Assembly: GCF_024807945.1 (NCBI RefSeq)
Contig: NZ_JANUFD010000013.1
Location: 1 to 64,000 of the forward strand
Length of the DNA: 64,000 nucleotides
Source: Pseudomonas sp. JUb42
GTDB taxonomy: Bacteria > Pseudomonadota > Gammaproteobacteria > Pseudomonadales > Pseudomonadaceae
Reading direction: 5' to 3'
Part shown: in pieces, positions 43,524 through 51,930 of the stretch
Position numbering within the stretch: the first letter of the stretch is position 1
Layout of the letters: the number at the start of each line of letters is the position of its first letter
Translations under genes and position numbers: made by a program
Notes under the pieces: generated by a model
The model's input: the letters and a program-made list of their open reading frames with translations, nothing else
What the model was told of the DNA's origin: nothing
Database searches by the model: none

Positions 43524-43548
43524 CGATCTAGAGCGCTTTCGAAATGAC

Positions 43549-45132
43549 TTAGTGATGCTCACGCGTCGCGCGGAAGCTCACGTCTTTCCAGCGTTCTTCC
43601 ATCAGTGCCAGGTTGACCCGGGTTGGCGCCAGGTAGGTCAGGTGACCGCCGCCGTCCAGTGCCAGGTTTTCCACGGCCTTGTTTTCAAACTCTTCGAGCT
43701 TCTTTTTGTCCGCGCATTCGATCCAGCGGGCCGACCAGACGGTGATCGGCTCGTAGGCGCATTCGACCTTGTATTCTTCCTTCAGGCGGCTGGCGACCAC
43801 ATCGAACTGCAGCACACCAACGGCGCCAAGGATGATGTCGTTGCTGCGCTGCGGAAAGAACACCTGGGTGGCGCCTTCTTCGGCCAACTGCTGCAGGCCC
43901 TGGCGCAGTTGCTTGGACTTGAGCGGGTCTTTCAGGCGTACGCGGCGGAACAGTTCAGGGGCGAAGTGCGGGATTCCGGTGAAGCCCAAGGCTTCGCCTT
44001 CGCTGAAGGTGTCGCCGATCTGGATCGTGCCGTGGTTGTGCAGGCCGATGATGTCGCCGGCGTAGGCCTCTTCCAGTTGCTCGCGCTCGGAGGAGAAGAA
44101 CGTCAGGGCGTCACCGATACGCACGTCCTTGCCCAGGCGTACGTGGCGCATTTTCATACCCTTTTCGTAACGGCCCGAACAGATACGCATGAAGGCGATA
44201 CGGTCGCGGTGCTTGGGGTCCATGTTCGCCTGAATCTTGAACACGAAGCCGGTGAACTTCTCTTCCACCGGCTCGACGGTGCGCTCGTTGGCGACCCGGG
44301 CCAGAGGTTTCGGTGCCCAGTTGACCACGGCGTCGAGGACGTGATCGACGCCGAAGTTACCCAGCGCCGTACCGAAGAATACCGGGGTCAGTTGACCGTC
44401 GAGGAACTCCTGCTGGTTGAACTCGTGGCAGGCACCCTGCACCAGTTCCAACTGCTCGATGAAACGCTCGTACTCGTCACCCAGGTGGGCGCGGGCTTCG
44501 TCGGAGTCCAGTTTCTCGATGATCTTGACGTCGGTGCGCTCATGACCGTGACCGGCGGTGTAGACGATGATGTAGTCGTCGGCCAGGTGGTAGACACCCT
44601 TGAAGTCTCGGTAGCAGCCAATCGGCCAGGTGATCGGCGCCGCCTTGATCTTGAGGACCGCTTCGATTTCATCCAACAGCTCGATGGGGTCGCGGATATC
44701 GCGGTCGAGTTTGTTGATGAAGCTGACGATGGGCGTGTCGCGCAGGCGGCAGACGTCCATCAGGGCGATGGTGCGTGGCTCTACACCCTTACCGCCGTCG
44801 AGGACCATCAGCGCTGAGTCAACCGCCGTCAGAGTGCGGTAGGTGTCTTCGGAGAAGTCTTCGTGGCCCGGGGTGTCGAGCAGGTTGATCATGTGATCGC
44901 GATACGGGAACTGCATGACCGAGGTGGTGATGGAGATGCCGCGTTGCTTCTCCATTTCCATCCAGTCGGACGTCGCATGGCGATCGGACTTGCGTGATTT
45001 CACCGTACCAGCAACGGCAATGGCCTTACCCATCAACAGCAACTTTTCAGTGATGGTGGTTTTACCCGCATCCGGGTGAGAAATGATGGCGAAGGTGCGG
45101 CGTTTCGCGACTTCGGCGGCCTGTTGGGTCAT
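43549..45132 (-). CDS. prfC: Peptide chain release factor 3
   Basis: RF3 is the GTPase that removes RF1/RF2 from ribosomes after termination. The 527-residue product has G1 HPDAGKTT (near residues 18-25), G3 DTPGHEDF, G4 NKLD and the RF3-type SDWMEMEKQRGISITTSVMQ segment, with a full C-terminal domain (SARWIECADKKKLEEFENKA). ATG 45132 matches the family N-terminus. Confidence 0.96.
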   Translation of the reverse strand: MTQQAAEVAKRRTFAIISHPDAGKTTITEKLLLMGKAIAVAGTVKSRKSDRHATSDWMEMEKQRGISITTSVMQFPYRDHMINLLDTPGHEDFSEDTYRTLTAVDSALMVLDGGKGVEPRTIALMDVCRLRDTPIVSFINKLDRDIRDPIELLDEIEAVLKIKAAPITWPIGCYRDFKGVYHLADDYIIVYTAGHGHERTDVKIIEKLDSDEARAHLGDEYERFIEQLELVQGACHEFNQQEFLDGQLTPVFFGTALGNFGVDHVLDAVVNWAPKPLARVANERTVEPVEEKFTGFVFKIQANMDPKHRDRIAFMRICSGRYEKGMKMRHVRLGKDVRIGDALTFFSSEREQLEEAYAGDIIGLHNHGTIQIGDTFSEGEALGFTGIPHFAPELFRRVRLKDPLKSKQLRQGLQQLAEEGATQVFFPQRSNDIILGAVGVLQFDVVASRLKEEYKVECAYEPITVWSARWIECADKKKLEEFENKAVENLALDGGGHLTYLAPTRVNLALMEERWKDVSFRATREHH

Positions 45133-45465
45133 GGGAAATCGCCTGGCAGGTGAGTCAAAAAAGGGCAGCGATTATAGCCTAAGTCAAGGCAATAACCGAA
45201 CCGTTCAGTCGATTAGGGGTGGCAATTTGCTGCTTCAGATGGGAACCTTTTAAAACGTGGAGACGTCCATTCCCCTGCAACACGCACTGTCAGGGTCTGC
45301 AATATCAGCAAGTTAGCTTGACGAAGCTGCGCTCATGGCTTGTGTTTTCGCCGGGGTACAAACCTCAACGGCGACCCACCCGCTGCTCTTCGCGAACGCT
45401 GCGACAGACCACCCGCAAGGGTTGGCCCTGGCATCCGTTCGCCGACTGAAATAAGGAGTCCGCCC
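45133..45465. other. Divergent intergenic region prfC/osmoprotectant operon, 333 nt
   Basis: No gene recognised. An in-frame extension of the permease frame runs through part of it but has no ribosome site and no family similarity. A leader or promoter function for both operons is expected; I see no clear hairpin or repeat family in it. Confidence 0.5.
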
Positions 45466-46179
45466 GTGGCTAATCGCTATGGCAAGGGGCTGTTGGGAGG
45501 TACGGTGACTATCGTACTCCTGGCCCTGCTGGTCCACTGGATCGGCATCGATACAATCAGGCAGTATCAGGATGATCTGCTGTTTTACCTGCAAGCACAC
45601 GTGATACTGGTTCTGGTCTCAATGTGCGCCGCCCTCGTGGTGGGCATCCCGGCGGGCATCGCCCTGAGCCGCCCGCAGCGCATCGGCAGCGCCGAACGCT
45701 TCATGCAGATCTTCAACGTCGGTAACACCGTGCCGCCTCTCGCGGTTCTGGCCATCGCCTTGGGTATCCTCGGCATCGGCAGTGGTCCGGCCATCTTCGC
45801 CCTGTTCCTCGCCTCGCTGCTGCCCATCGTGCGCAACACCTTCGAAGGCCTGAAGAACGTACAGGGTTCGCTCAAGGAAGCCGCTACCGGCATCGGCATG
45901 ACCCCGCGCCAGGTGCTCTGGCAGGTGGAATTGCCCAATGCCGTGCCGATCATTGTCGGCGGTGTGCGGGTCGCGCTGGCGATCAACGTCGGCACCGCGC
46001 CACTGGTGTTCCTGATCGGCGCCAACAGCCTTGGCAGCCTGATCTTCCCCGGCATTGCCTTGAACAATCAGCCACAGCTGATCCTGGGCGCAGCTTGTAC
46101 GGCGCTGCTGGCGCTGTTGCTCGACGGCCTGGTGACCCTCGCCAGTCGTATCTGGCTGGAACGTGGCCTGGCTCGCTGA
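45466..46179 (+). CDS. Osmoprotectant-type ABC transporter permease 1
   Basis: A 237-residue permease of the OpuC/OsmY-type (glycine betaine/carnitine/choline) importers. About six membrane segments are present, and the EAA loop is EAATGIGMTPRQVLWQVELP, which contacts the ATPase. GTG 45466 is chosen because AAGGAG lies 8-9 nt upstream. It is the first gene of a four-gene operon (permease, binding protein, permease, ATPase), comparable to P. aeruginosa OpuC and E. coli YehWXYZ. Confidence 0.9.
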   Translation: MANRYGKGLLGGTVTIVLLALLVHWIGIDTIRQYQDDLLFYLQAHVILVLVSMCAALVVGIPAGIALSRPQRIGSAERFMQIFNVGNTVPPLAVLAIALGILGIGSGPAIFALFLASLLPIVRNTFEGLKNVQGSLKEAATGIGMTPRQVLWQVELPNAVPIIVGGVRVALAINVGTAPLVFLIGANSLGSLIFPGIALNNQPQLILGAACTALLALLLDGLVTLASRIWLERGLAR

Positions 46180-46204
46180 GCCCGCCGAGAGAAGGAAACA
46201 ACTC

Positions 46205-47098
46205 ATGAAAAAGACAGGCTGGTTTTTAGCCTTTGCCTTGCTGTTCGCCGGATTTGCCCAGGCGGCGGATAAACCGCTGTTGCGCATCGGTGCCCGGGTG
46301 TTCACCGAGCAGACCTTGCTCGCCGAACTGACCGCGCAATACCTGCGCACCAAGAACTATGACGTGCAGATCACCGGCGGCCTGGGCAGTACCCTGGCCC
46401 GCAGCGCCCAGGAAACCGGGCAGTTGGATCTGGTCTGGGAATACACCGGTGTGTCGCTGGTGTCCTACAACCATATCGATGAAAAGCTCGACAGCCAGCA
46501 GACCTATGACCGGGTCAAGCAATTGGACGCGAAGAAGGGCCTGACCTGGCTCTCGCCGTCCAAGTTCAACAACACCTACGCCCTGGCCCTGCCGCAGAAG
46601 ATCGCCGACCAGTACCCGCAGATCAACACCATGTCGGACCTGAGCCAGGTGCTCAAGGATGAGGTCAAGGAAGGTCATATCGTCGCCCTCGACACCGAGT
46701 TCGCCAACCGTTCCGACGGTCTGGTGGGCATGGTCAAGCACTACGACATGAACCTCGGCCGCGAGAATACCCGGCAGATGGATGCCGGGCTGGTCTACAC
46801 GGCGCTGCGCAACGGCCAGGTCTTCGCCGGGCTGGTCTACACCACCGACGGGCGCCTGAATGCCTTCCGCCTGAAAGTGTTGCAGGACGACAAGCATTAC
46901 TTCCCGGACTACACCGCCGCGCCGGTGATTCGCCAGGCCTATCTGGATCAGCACCCGGACCTCACTGGGCTGCTCAAGCCCCTGGCCGACCTGCTGGATA
47001 ACGCCACCATGCGCGAGCTCAATGCCCGGGTCGATGTCGATCACGACAGCCCATCCACCGTTGCCGCAGATTTCCTGCGCGCGCATCCACTGAACTGA
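46205..47098 (+). CDS. Osmoprotectant-type periplasmic binding protein
   Basis: A 297-residue OpuAC/OsmF-like solute-binding protein with a Sec signal peptide (MKKTGWFLAFALLFAGFAQA-A). Ligand-pocket segments include RIGARVFTEQTLLAELTAQY, DLVWEYTGVSLVSYNH and ALRNGQVFAGLVYTTDGRL. It binds quaternary amines such as betaine, carnitine or choline in the family. ATG 46205 follows AGAAGGA; the frame is open 14 codons further upstream, overlapping permease 1. Confidence 0.92.
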   Translation: MKKTGWFLAFALLFAGFAQAADKPLLRIGARVFTEQTLLAELTAQYLRTKNYDVQITGGLGSTLARSAQETGQLDLVWEYTGVSLVSYNHIDEKLDSQQTYDRVKQLDAKKGLTWLSPSKFNNTYALALPQKIADQYPQINTMSDLSQVLKDEVKEGHIVALDTEFANRSDGLVGMVKHYDMNLGRENTRQMDAGLVYTALRNGQVFAGLVYTTDGRLNAFRLKVLQDDKHYFPDYTAAPVIRQAYLDQHPDLTGLLKPLADLLDNATMRELNARVDVDHDSPSTVAADFLRAHPLN

Positions 47099-47111
47099 AC
47101 AGGAGAAGATC

Positions 47112-47765
47112 ATGAGCTTTCTTAACGCCTTCTCCCATCTGGACTGGGCCCAGGTCCTGCACCTGACCTGGCAGCACATCACCCTGGTCGGCATCGCTGT
47201 GACGTTGGCGATTGTCATCGGCGTGCCGCTTGGCATCCTGATGACCCGCTTCCCGAGCCTGGCCGGTCCCCTGCAAGCCAGCGCCACCGTATTGCTGACC
47301 GTGCCGTCGATTGCCCTGTTCGGCCTGCTGCTGCCGTTCTACTCCAAGTTCGGCCAGGGCCTGGGGCCGATGCCGGCCATCACCGCGGTGTTCCTTTATT
47401 CCCTGCTGCCGATCATGCGCAACACCTACCTGGCTTTGACCAGCGTCGAGCCGGGCATCCGTGAAGCCGCCAAAGGCATCGGCATGACCTTCGGCCAGCG
47501 CCTGCGCATGGTCGAGCTGCCCATCGCCGTGCCGGTGATCCTCGCCGGTGTACGCACCGCCGTGGTGATGAATATCGGTGTCATGACCATCGCCGCCACC
47601 ATCGGCGCCGGTGGCCTGGGCGTCCTGATTCTCGCTTCCATCAGCCGCAGCGACATGTCGATGCTGATCGTCGGCGCCTTGCTGGTCAGCCTCCTGGCCA
47701 TCTTCGCCGACCTGCTTCTGCAATGGCTGCAACGCACGCTGACTCCAAAAGGATTACTGAAATGA
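47112..47765 (+). CDS. Osmoprotectant-type ABC transporter permease 2
   Basis: A 217-residue second permease of the importer. It has five to six membrane segments with TVPSIALFGLLLPFYSKFGQ and the EAA loop REAAKGIGMTFGQRLRMVEL. It pairs with permease 1 as a heterodimer. The start lies 13 nt after the binding protein and its stop overlaps the ATPase start (ATGA). Confidence 0.92.
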   Translation: MSFLNAFSHLDWAQVLHLTWQHITLVGIAVTLAIVIGVPLGILMTRFPSLAGPLQASATVLLTVPSIALFGLLLPFYSKFGQGLGPMPAITAVFLYSLLPIMRNTYLALTSVEPGIREAAKGIGMTFGQRLRMVELPIAVPVILAGVRTAVVMNIGVMTIAATIGAGGLGVLILASISRSDMSMLIVGALLVSLLAIFADLLLQWLQRTLTPKGLLK

Positions 47766-48913
47766 TCGAACTCCAGAACCTGAGCAAAACATTCCAGAGC
47801 AATGGCAAAGCAGTCAAAGCCGTTGATTCCGTCAGCCTGACCGTCAATGAAGGCGAGATCTGTGTGTTCCTCGGCCCGTCGGGCTGCGGCAAAAGCACCA
47901 CGCTGAAAATGATCAACCGCCTGATCATGCCGACCTCCGGCAAGGTGCTGATCAATGGCGAAGACACCACGGGCCTGGATGAAGTGACCCTGCGTCGCAA
48001 TATCGGCTATGTGATTCAGCAGATCGGCCTGTTTCCGAACATGACCATCGAAGAAAACATCACCGTGGTGCCACGCCTGCTCGGCTGGGACAAGCAGAAA
48101 TGCCACGACCGTGCCCGCGAACTGATGAGCATGATCAAGCTTGAGCCCAAGCAATATCTGCATCGCTATCCCCGTGAACTGTCCGGTGGTCAGCAGCAGC
48201 GTATCGGCGTGATCCGTGCCCTGGCTGCCGATGCGCCGGTCTTGCTGATGGATGAACCCTTCGGCGCGGTGGACCCGATCAATCGCGAGATGATCCAGAA
48301 CGAGTTCTTCGAGATGCAGCGGGCGCTGAACAAGACCGTGATCATGGTCAGCCACGACATCGACGAAGCCATCAAGTTGGGCGACAAGATCGCCATCTTC
48401 CGTGCGGGCAAGCTGCTGCAGATCGATCATCCGGACACGCTGCTGGCGCACCCGGCCGATGAGTTCGTCTCCAACTTCGTCGGTCAGGACAGCACCCTCA
48501 AGCGCCTGCTGCTGGTCAAGGCCGAAGACGCCGCCGACAACGCGCCTTCGGTCAGCCCGGAAACCCCAGTGGCCGACGCCCTGGAAGTCATGGACGAAAA
48601 CGACCGCCGCTATGTCGTGGTCACCGATAGCGAGAACAAGGCCATGGGCTATGTGCGCCGCCGCGACTTGCACCGTCAGACCGGCACCTGCGCGCAGTTC
48701 CTGCGCGAGTTCAACGCCACTGCCGCCTACGACGAACACCTGCGCATCCTGCTGTCGCGCATGTACGAGTTCAACCGCTCGTGGCTGCCGGTGATGGATG
48801 CCGAGCGCGTATTCCTCGGTGAGGTGACTCAGGAGTCGATTGCCGCTTACCTGAGTTCCGGGCGTTCGCGAGGGATGAAGACCAGTATCGTGTCGCCGGC
48901 TGAATTAGCCTGA
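47762..48913 (+). CDS. Osmoprotectant-type ABC transporter ATPase with CBS domains
   Basis: A 383-residue ATPase of the OpuCA/ProV group. Walker A GPSGCGKST is at 38-46, the Q-loop in VIQQIGLFPNMTI, and the signature LSGGQQQRIGV follows. The C-terminal third holds a CBS pair (DALEVMDENDRRYVVVTDSE and LLSRMYEFNRSWLPVMD), which in OpuA senses ionic strength or cyclic di-AMP. ATG 47762 overlaps the permease 2 stop. Confidence 0.94.
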   Translation: MIELQNLSKTFQSNGKAVKAVDSVSLTVNEGEICVFLGPSGCGKSTTLKMINRLIMPTSGKVLINGEDTTGLDEVTLRRNIGYVIQQIGLFPNMTIEENITVVPRLLGWDKQKCHDRARELMSMIKLEPKQYLHRYPRELSGGQQQRIGVIRALAADAPVLLMDEPFGAVDPINREMIQNEFFEMQRALNKTVIMVSHDIDEAIKLGDKIAIFRAGKLLQIDHPDTLLAHPADEFVSNFVGQDSTLKRLLLVKAEDAADNAPSVSPETPVADALEVMDENDRRYVVVTDSENKAMGYVRRRDLHRQTGTCAQFLREFNATAAYDEHLRILLSRMYEFNRSWLPVMDAERVFLGEVTQESIAAYLSSGRSRGMKTSIVSPAELA

Positions 48914-48928
48914 AACTTGAGTCCCTGC

Positions 48929-48976
48929 AGGACTAGTTTTAGCCGGGAGGCCACTCTTCCGGCTAAAACCAGTCCT
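48929..48976. repeat. REP-type inverted repeat, family C (short)
   Basis: AGGACTAGTTTTAGCCGG and CCGGCTAAAACCAGTCCT arms separated by 12 nt; it probably also ends the osmoprotectant operon transcript. Confidence 0.8.
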
Positions 48977-49015
48977 ACGATTTCGCTCTATCGACGGGAT
49001 TCGGCACTGCCTGGT

Positions 49016-49858
49016 TTATCTAATTAAATGATCAAGTTTTTCGTAATCTAAAGAGGTATTTATAGGGCACGCCGTGTCGATCTTACGGTACATATCCAGT
49101 ATCGATAGAGAAAATGCTTCACTGTGTATGTTCTTTTCAGTGATTTGGAAGAAACCGAATGGCTCAGCTTTAGCAATTGTCCAGGTCGCGAGAATTTGAG
49201 TCTTCGGAAAAGTGGGTGTCAGAACTTCTTTTTGGGTCCCCTCTGCTTGAGCCGGGAGATTAAAACGCTGTTCAAATTTGCGCACCTCTGCGGTAACGTC
49301 GACCCCCATGTTGGCATGTGCGAAGTACAGAACGCCCGGTTTGGCTCCTCCTATGCCTCCTTTAATGCATCCGTAGGCATATTCGGTGGCTTTTGAAATT
49401 GATTTCGACCAAGCGAGCACGGCCTTGGTTTGCATATGCGTCATTACCTTCTTTTCCCTCCAACTGTCACGAATGATAGTCGGTTGGGAAAAGCGTGTGT
49501 CTGCTGCTGCCTTGAACCCCTCTGCTTGAAGTTCTTTGAAAGTAAATCCTGCGCCACGGAATACAAGAAGATCGAGTACCTGCCATTGTGTACTCCAGGT
49601 CCACTCTGGTTTGTCGTTATGGATCAATAGGTCGTTTGTTAGATGCACCTGAGTAAACGTCGGAGTACGAGTTCTGGTATGGCAACGCGGGCAGCTTTGC
49701 GGTGGGTCCTTGGGGTTCAACCCCGAGACTTTCATGCAGGAGAAACATTTATATAGAAATAGATCCTTGCGGCACACCGGGCAGGGATGGGTGCAGCCTG
49801 ACGCGACATCAGCGACATTGATGTAGCTCATACAAAATACGCAGGTAGTCAGTGCCAT
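49016..49858 (-). CDS. Hypothetical protein with N-terminal zinc-ribbon pairs
   Basis: A 280-residue protein of unknown family. The first 60 residues hold four CxxC knuckles, CVFC (6-9), CPVC (26-29), CFSC (38-41) and CPRC (56-59), consistent with two zinc ribbons. The remainder has no recognised motif, signal peptide or membrane helix; it is basic with several Trp and aromatic residues. Codon use is less GC-rich than that of its neighbours, suggesting transfer. ATG 49858 has AAGGAG about 10 nt upstream on the minus strand. It stands alone between the osmoprotectant operon and the speC upstream region. Confidence 0.72.
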   Translation of the reverse strand: MALTTCVFCMSYINVADVASGCTHPCPVCRKDLFLYKCFSCMKVSGLNPKDPPQSCPRCHTRTRTPTFTQVHLTNDLLIHNDKPEWTWSTQWQVLDLLVFRGAGFTFKELQAEGFKAAADTRFSQPTIIRDSWREKKVMTHMQTKAVLAWSKSISKATEYAYGCIKGGIGGAKPGVLYFAHANMGVDVTAEVRKFEQRFNLPAQAEGTQKEVLTPTFPKTQILATWTIAKAEPFGFFQITEKNIHSEAFSLSILDMYRKIDTACPINTSLDYEKLDHLIR

Positions 49859-50438
49859 AAAAACTCCTTGATATTATGAGCCACCAGCGCAAAAAACACC
49901 GTTCGTGAATCAGTCCTGATAGACAGTACTCAGCTGACGACTACGCTGTAGTTGATTTTTATAGCCGAATTTCGCGACCTTGCCTGTGATTTTTTTCACC
50001 GCTGGGCGAAGCCTGTGCCCCGATCTGGAAATGCGCGTGTCGTGAATGCTAAGGACGTGGTGATCGGCAATCGGAATCGGATACGGCGGGAACATCACGC
50101 TGTCATGTCGGTCGGTTATATAGGGGGGAGTGGGTGACGGGTTCCCCCACGGGTGAAAACAGGCAGAAAAGCGACATTTTTTGTTGATCTCGAGCCCTTC
50201 AGGTCCTAAAGTTCGCGCCGAACGTCCATGCTGGAAACGATCCATCCGGCTCAAGTACTGACGACGAGACAGCAAGGCCAAGGGCAGCGTCGCTCCCATG
50301 GCCTTTTTGCTTTCGGCGACATGCCTTGGGAAGTAGGCGAACCAAAGTGGGGATACGGAGGACGTTCGGTAGGGCATGTCATTGATGACTGGCCCTCGCA
50401 CCCATTTATTCATTTGTTTGCCATTGGAGTCCCTGAGC
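49859..50438. other. Intergenic region upstream of speC, 580 nt
   Basis: No convincing gene. It contains a G/C-run hairpin GTGGG...CCCAC at about 50120-50143, and a terminator-like stem at 50274-50308 placed inside what should be the speC leader. Two short open frames (50228-50455 and minus 49910-50449) lack family similarity and ribosome sites. Confidence 0.55.
50274..50308 (+). terminator. Terminator-like stem in the speC leader
   Basis: AAGGCCA pairs with TGGCCTT (7 bp), extended by GGG/CCC after an A-A mismatch, and is followed by TTTTTGCTTT. It ends 130 nt before the speC ATG, so it is either the end of an upstream short transcript or an attenuator. Confidence 0.55.
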
Positions 50439-51602
50439 ATGCCGATCAAGGTTGAAGACTATTTCGAAAAAAACACCTTCGATAAAATGAAGGCGTTCGC
50501 CGACAAACAGGAAACCCCGTTTGTCGTGATCGACACCCAGATGATCAGCCAGGCCTACGACGACCTGCGCGCAGGCTTCGAATTCGCCAAGGTCTACTAC
50601 GCGGTCAAGGCCAACCCGGCTGTCGAGATCATCGACCTGCTGAACAAAAAGGGTTCGAGCTTCGACATCGCGTCCATCTACGAGCTGGACAAGGTCTTGA
50701 ACCAGGGCGTCAGCGCCGACCGTATCAGCTACGGCAACACCATCAAGAAATCCAAGGACATCCGCTACTTCTACGACAAGGGCGTGCGTCTGTACTCCAC
50801 CGACTCGGAAGCCGACCTGCGCAACATTGCCAAGGCCGCGCCGGGTTCGAAAGTCTATGTGCGGATCCTCACCGAAGGCTCGACCACCGCTGACTGGCCT
50901 CTGTCGCGCAAATTCGGCTGCCAGACCGACATGGCCATGGATCTGCTGATCCTTGCCCGTGACCTGGGCCTGGTGCCTTACGGCGTGTCTTTCCACGTTG
51001 GCTCGCAACAGCGCGACATCAGCGTCTGGGACGCCGCCATCGCCAAGGTCAAGGTCATCTTCGAGCGTCTGAAAGAAGAAGACGGCATCGAACTCAAGCT
51101 GATCAACATGGGTGGCGGCTTCCCGGCCAACTACATCACCCGTACCAACAGCCTGGAAACCTACGCGGAAGAAATCATCCGCTTCCTCAAGGAAGACTTC
51201 GGTGACGACCTGCCGGAAATCATCCTGGAGCCGGGCCGTTCGCTGATCGCCAACGCCGGTATCCTGGTCAGCGAAGTGGTGCTGGTTGCGCGTAAATCCC
51301 GCACCGCCGTCGAGCGTTGGGTGTACACGGATGTGGGCAAGTTCTCCGGCCTGATCGAAACCATGGACGAGGCCATCAAGTTCCCGATCTGGACCGAGAA
51401 GAAGGGCGAGATGGAAGAAGTGGTTATCGCCGGTCCTACCTGCGACAGCGCCGACATCATGTACGAAAACTACAAGTACGGCCTGCCCCTGAACCTGGCC
51501 ATTGGCGACCGCCTGTACTGGCTGTCCACCGGTGCCTACACCACCAGTTACAGCGCCGTAGAGTTCAATGGCTTCCCGCCGCTGAAGTCCTATTACGTGT
51601 AA
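50439..51602 (+). CDS. speC: Ornithine/lysine decarboxylase SpeC (alanine-racemase fold)
   Basis: A 387-residue PLP decarboxylase of the eukaryotic-type (fold III) ODC group, the same length as P. aeruginosa SpeC. PLP lysine is K57 in YYAVKANP, phosphate site GGGFP, EPGRSLIANAG, and the dimer-partner active-site C335-D336 in GPTCDSAD. It makes putrescine from ornithine for polyamine synthesis. ATG 50439 follows GGAG and matches the family N-terminus MPIKVEDYF. A strong terminator follows. Confidence 0.94.
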   Translation: MPIKVEDYFEKNTFDKMKAFADKQETPFVVIDTQMISQAYDDLRAGFEFAKVYYAVKANPAVEIIDLLNKKGSSFDIASIYELDKVLNQGVSADRISYGNTIKKSKDIRYFYDKGVRLYSTDSEADLRNIAKAAPGSKVYVRILTEGSTTADWPLSRKFGCQTDMAMDLLILARDLGLVPYGVSFHVGSQQRDISVWDAAIAKVKVIFERLKEEDGIELKLINMGGGFPANYITRTNSLETYAEEIIRFLKEDFGDDLPEIILEPGRSLIANAGILVSEVVLVARKSRTAVERWVYTDVGKFSGLIETMDEAIKFPIWTEKKGEMEEVVIAGPTCDSADIMYENYKYGLPLNLAIGDRLYWLSTGAYTTSYSAVEFNGFPPLKSYYV

Positions 51603-51616
51603 GGTTTTCACTGCAT

Positions 51617-51647
51617 AAAAAACCCGCGCTCAGTCGCGGGTTTTTTT
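51617..51647 (+). terminator. Rho-independent terminator after speC
   Basis: AACCCGCG and CGCGGGTT form an 8-bp GC-rich stem, preceded by A residues and followed by seven T. It separates speC from the xax genes. Confidence 0.93.
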
Positions 51648-51930
51648 ATGGGTGTTATGTATGGGTATGTATTAATGGATCCATAGTTACCAGTTTATAG
51701 GTGTGTGTTTACTATGGGTTGCTTGGTTGTTACGAGTTGTATGTAAGAAAAGTGAGTGTATTAATCTATTGTGCCGGATTTTTCTTACGCTATTTGATGT
51801 GGGGTGTTGTCTTGACGGTTGTTTTACTTAAGGTCTAACCTAGATTTGTGAGCCGCCGATTGGTCTTTAAAAGGCTTTTTTATCGAGCTCACTCCATCAG
51901 GGAAGAAAATAACTTAAAGGACCAATAGCA
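51648..51930. promoter_or_regulatory. AT-rich promoter region of xaxA
   Basis: A stretch of about 280 nt, much less GC-rich than the flanks, with no gene recognised. It should hold the xax promoter. AAAGGA at 51916-51921 is the likely ribosome site for ATG 51931. Confidence 0.6.

Noticed and set aside
43225..44817. Plus-strand open frame of 530 codons opposite prfC
   Set aside because: Shadow frame running through a REP repeat and the prfC antisense strand; prfC is unambiguous.
50228..50455. 75-codon frame in the speC leader as a leader peptide
   Set aside because: No ribosome site, no similarity, and it runs past the speC start in another frame; the terminator stem itself is kept as a feature.
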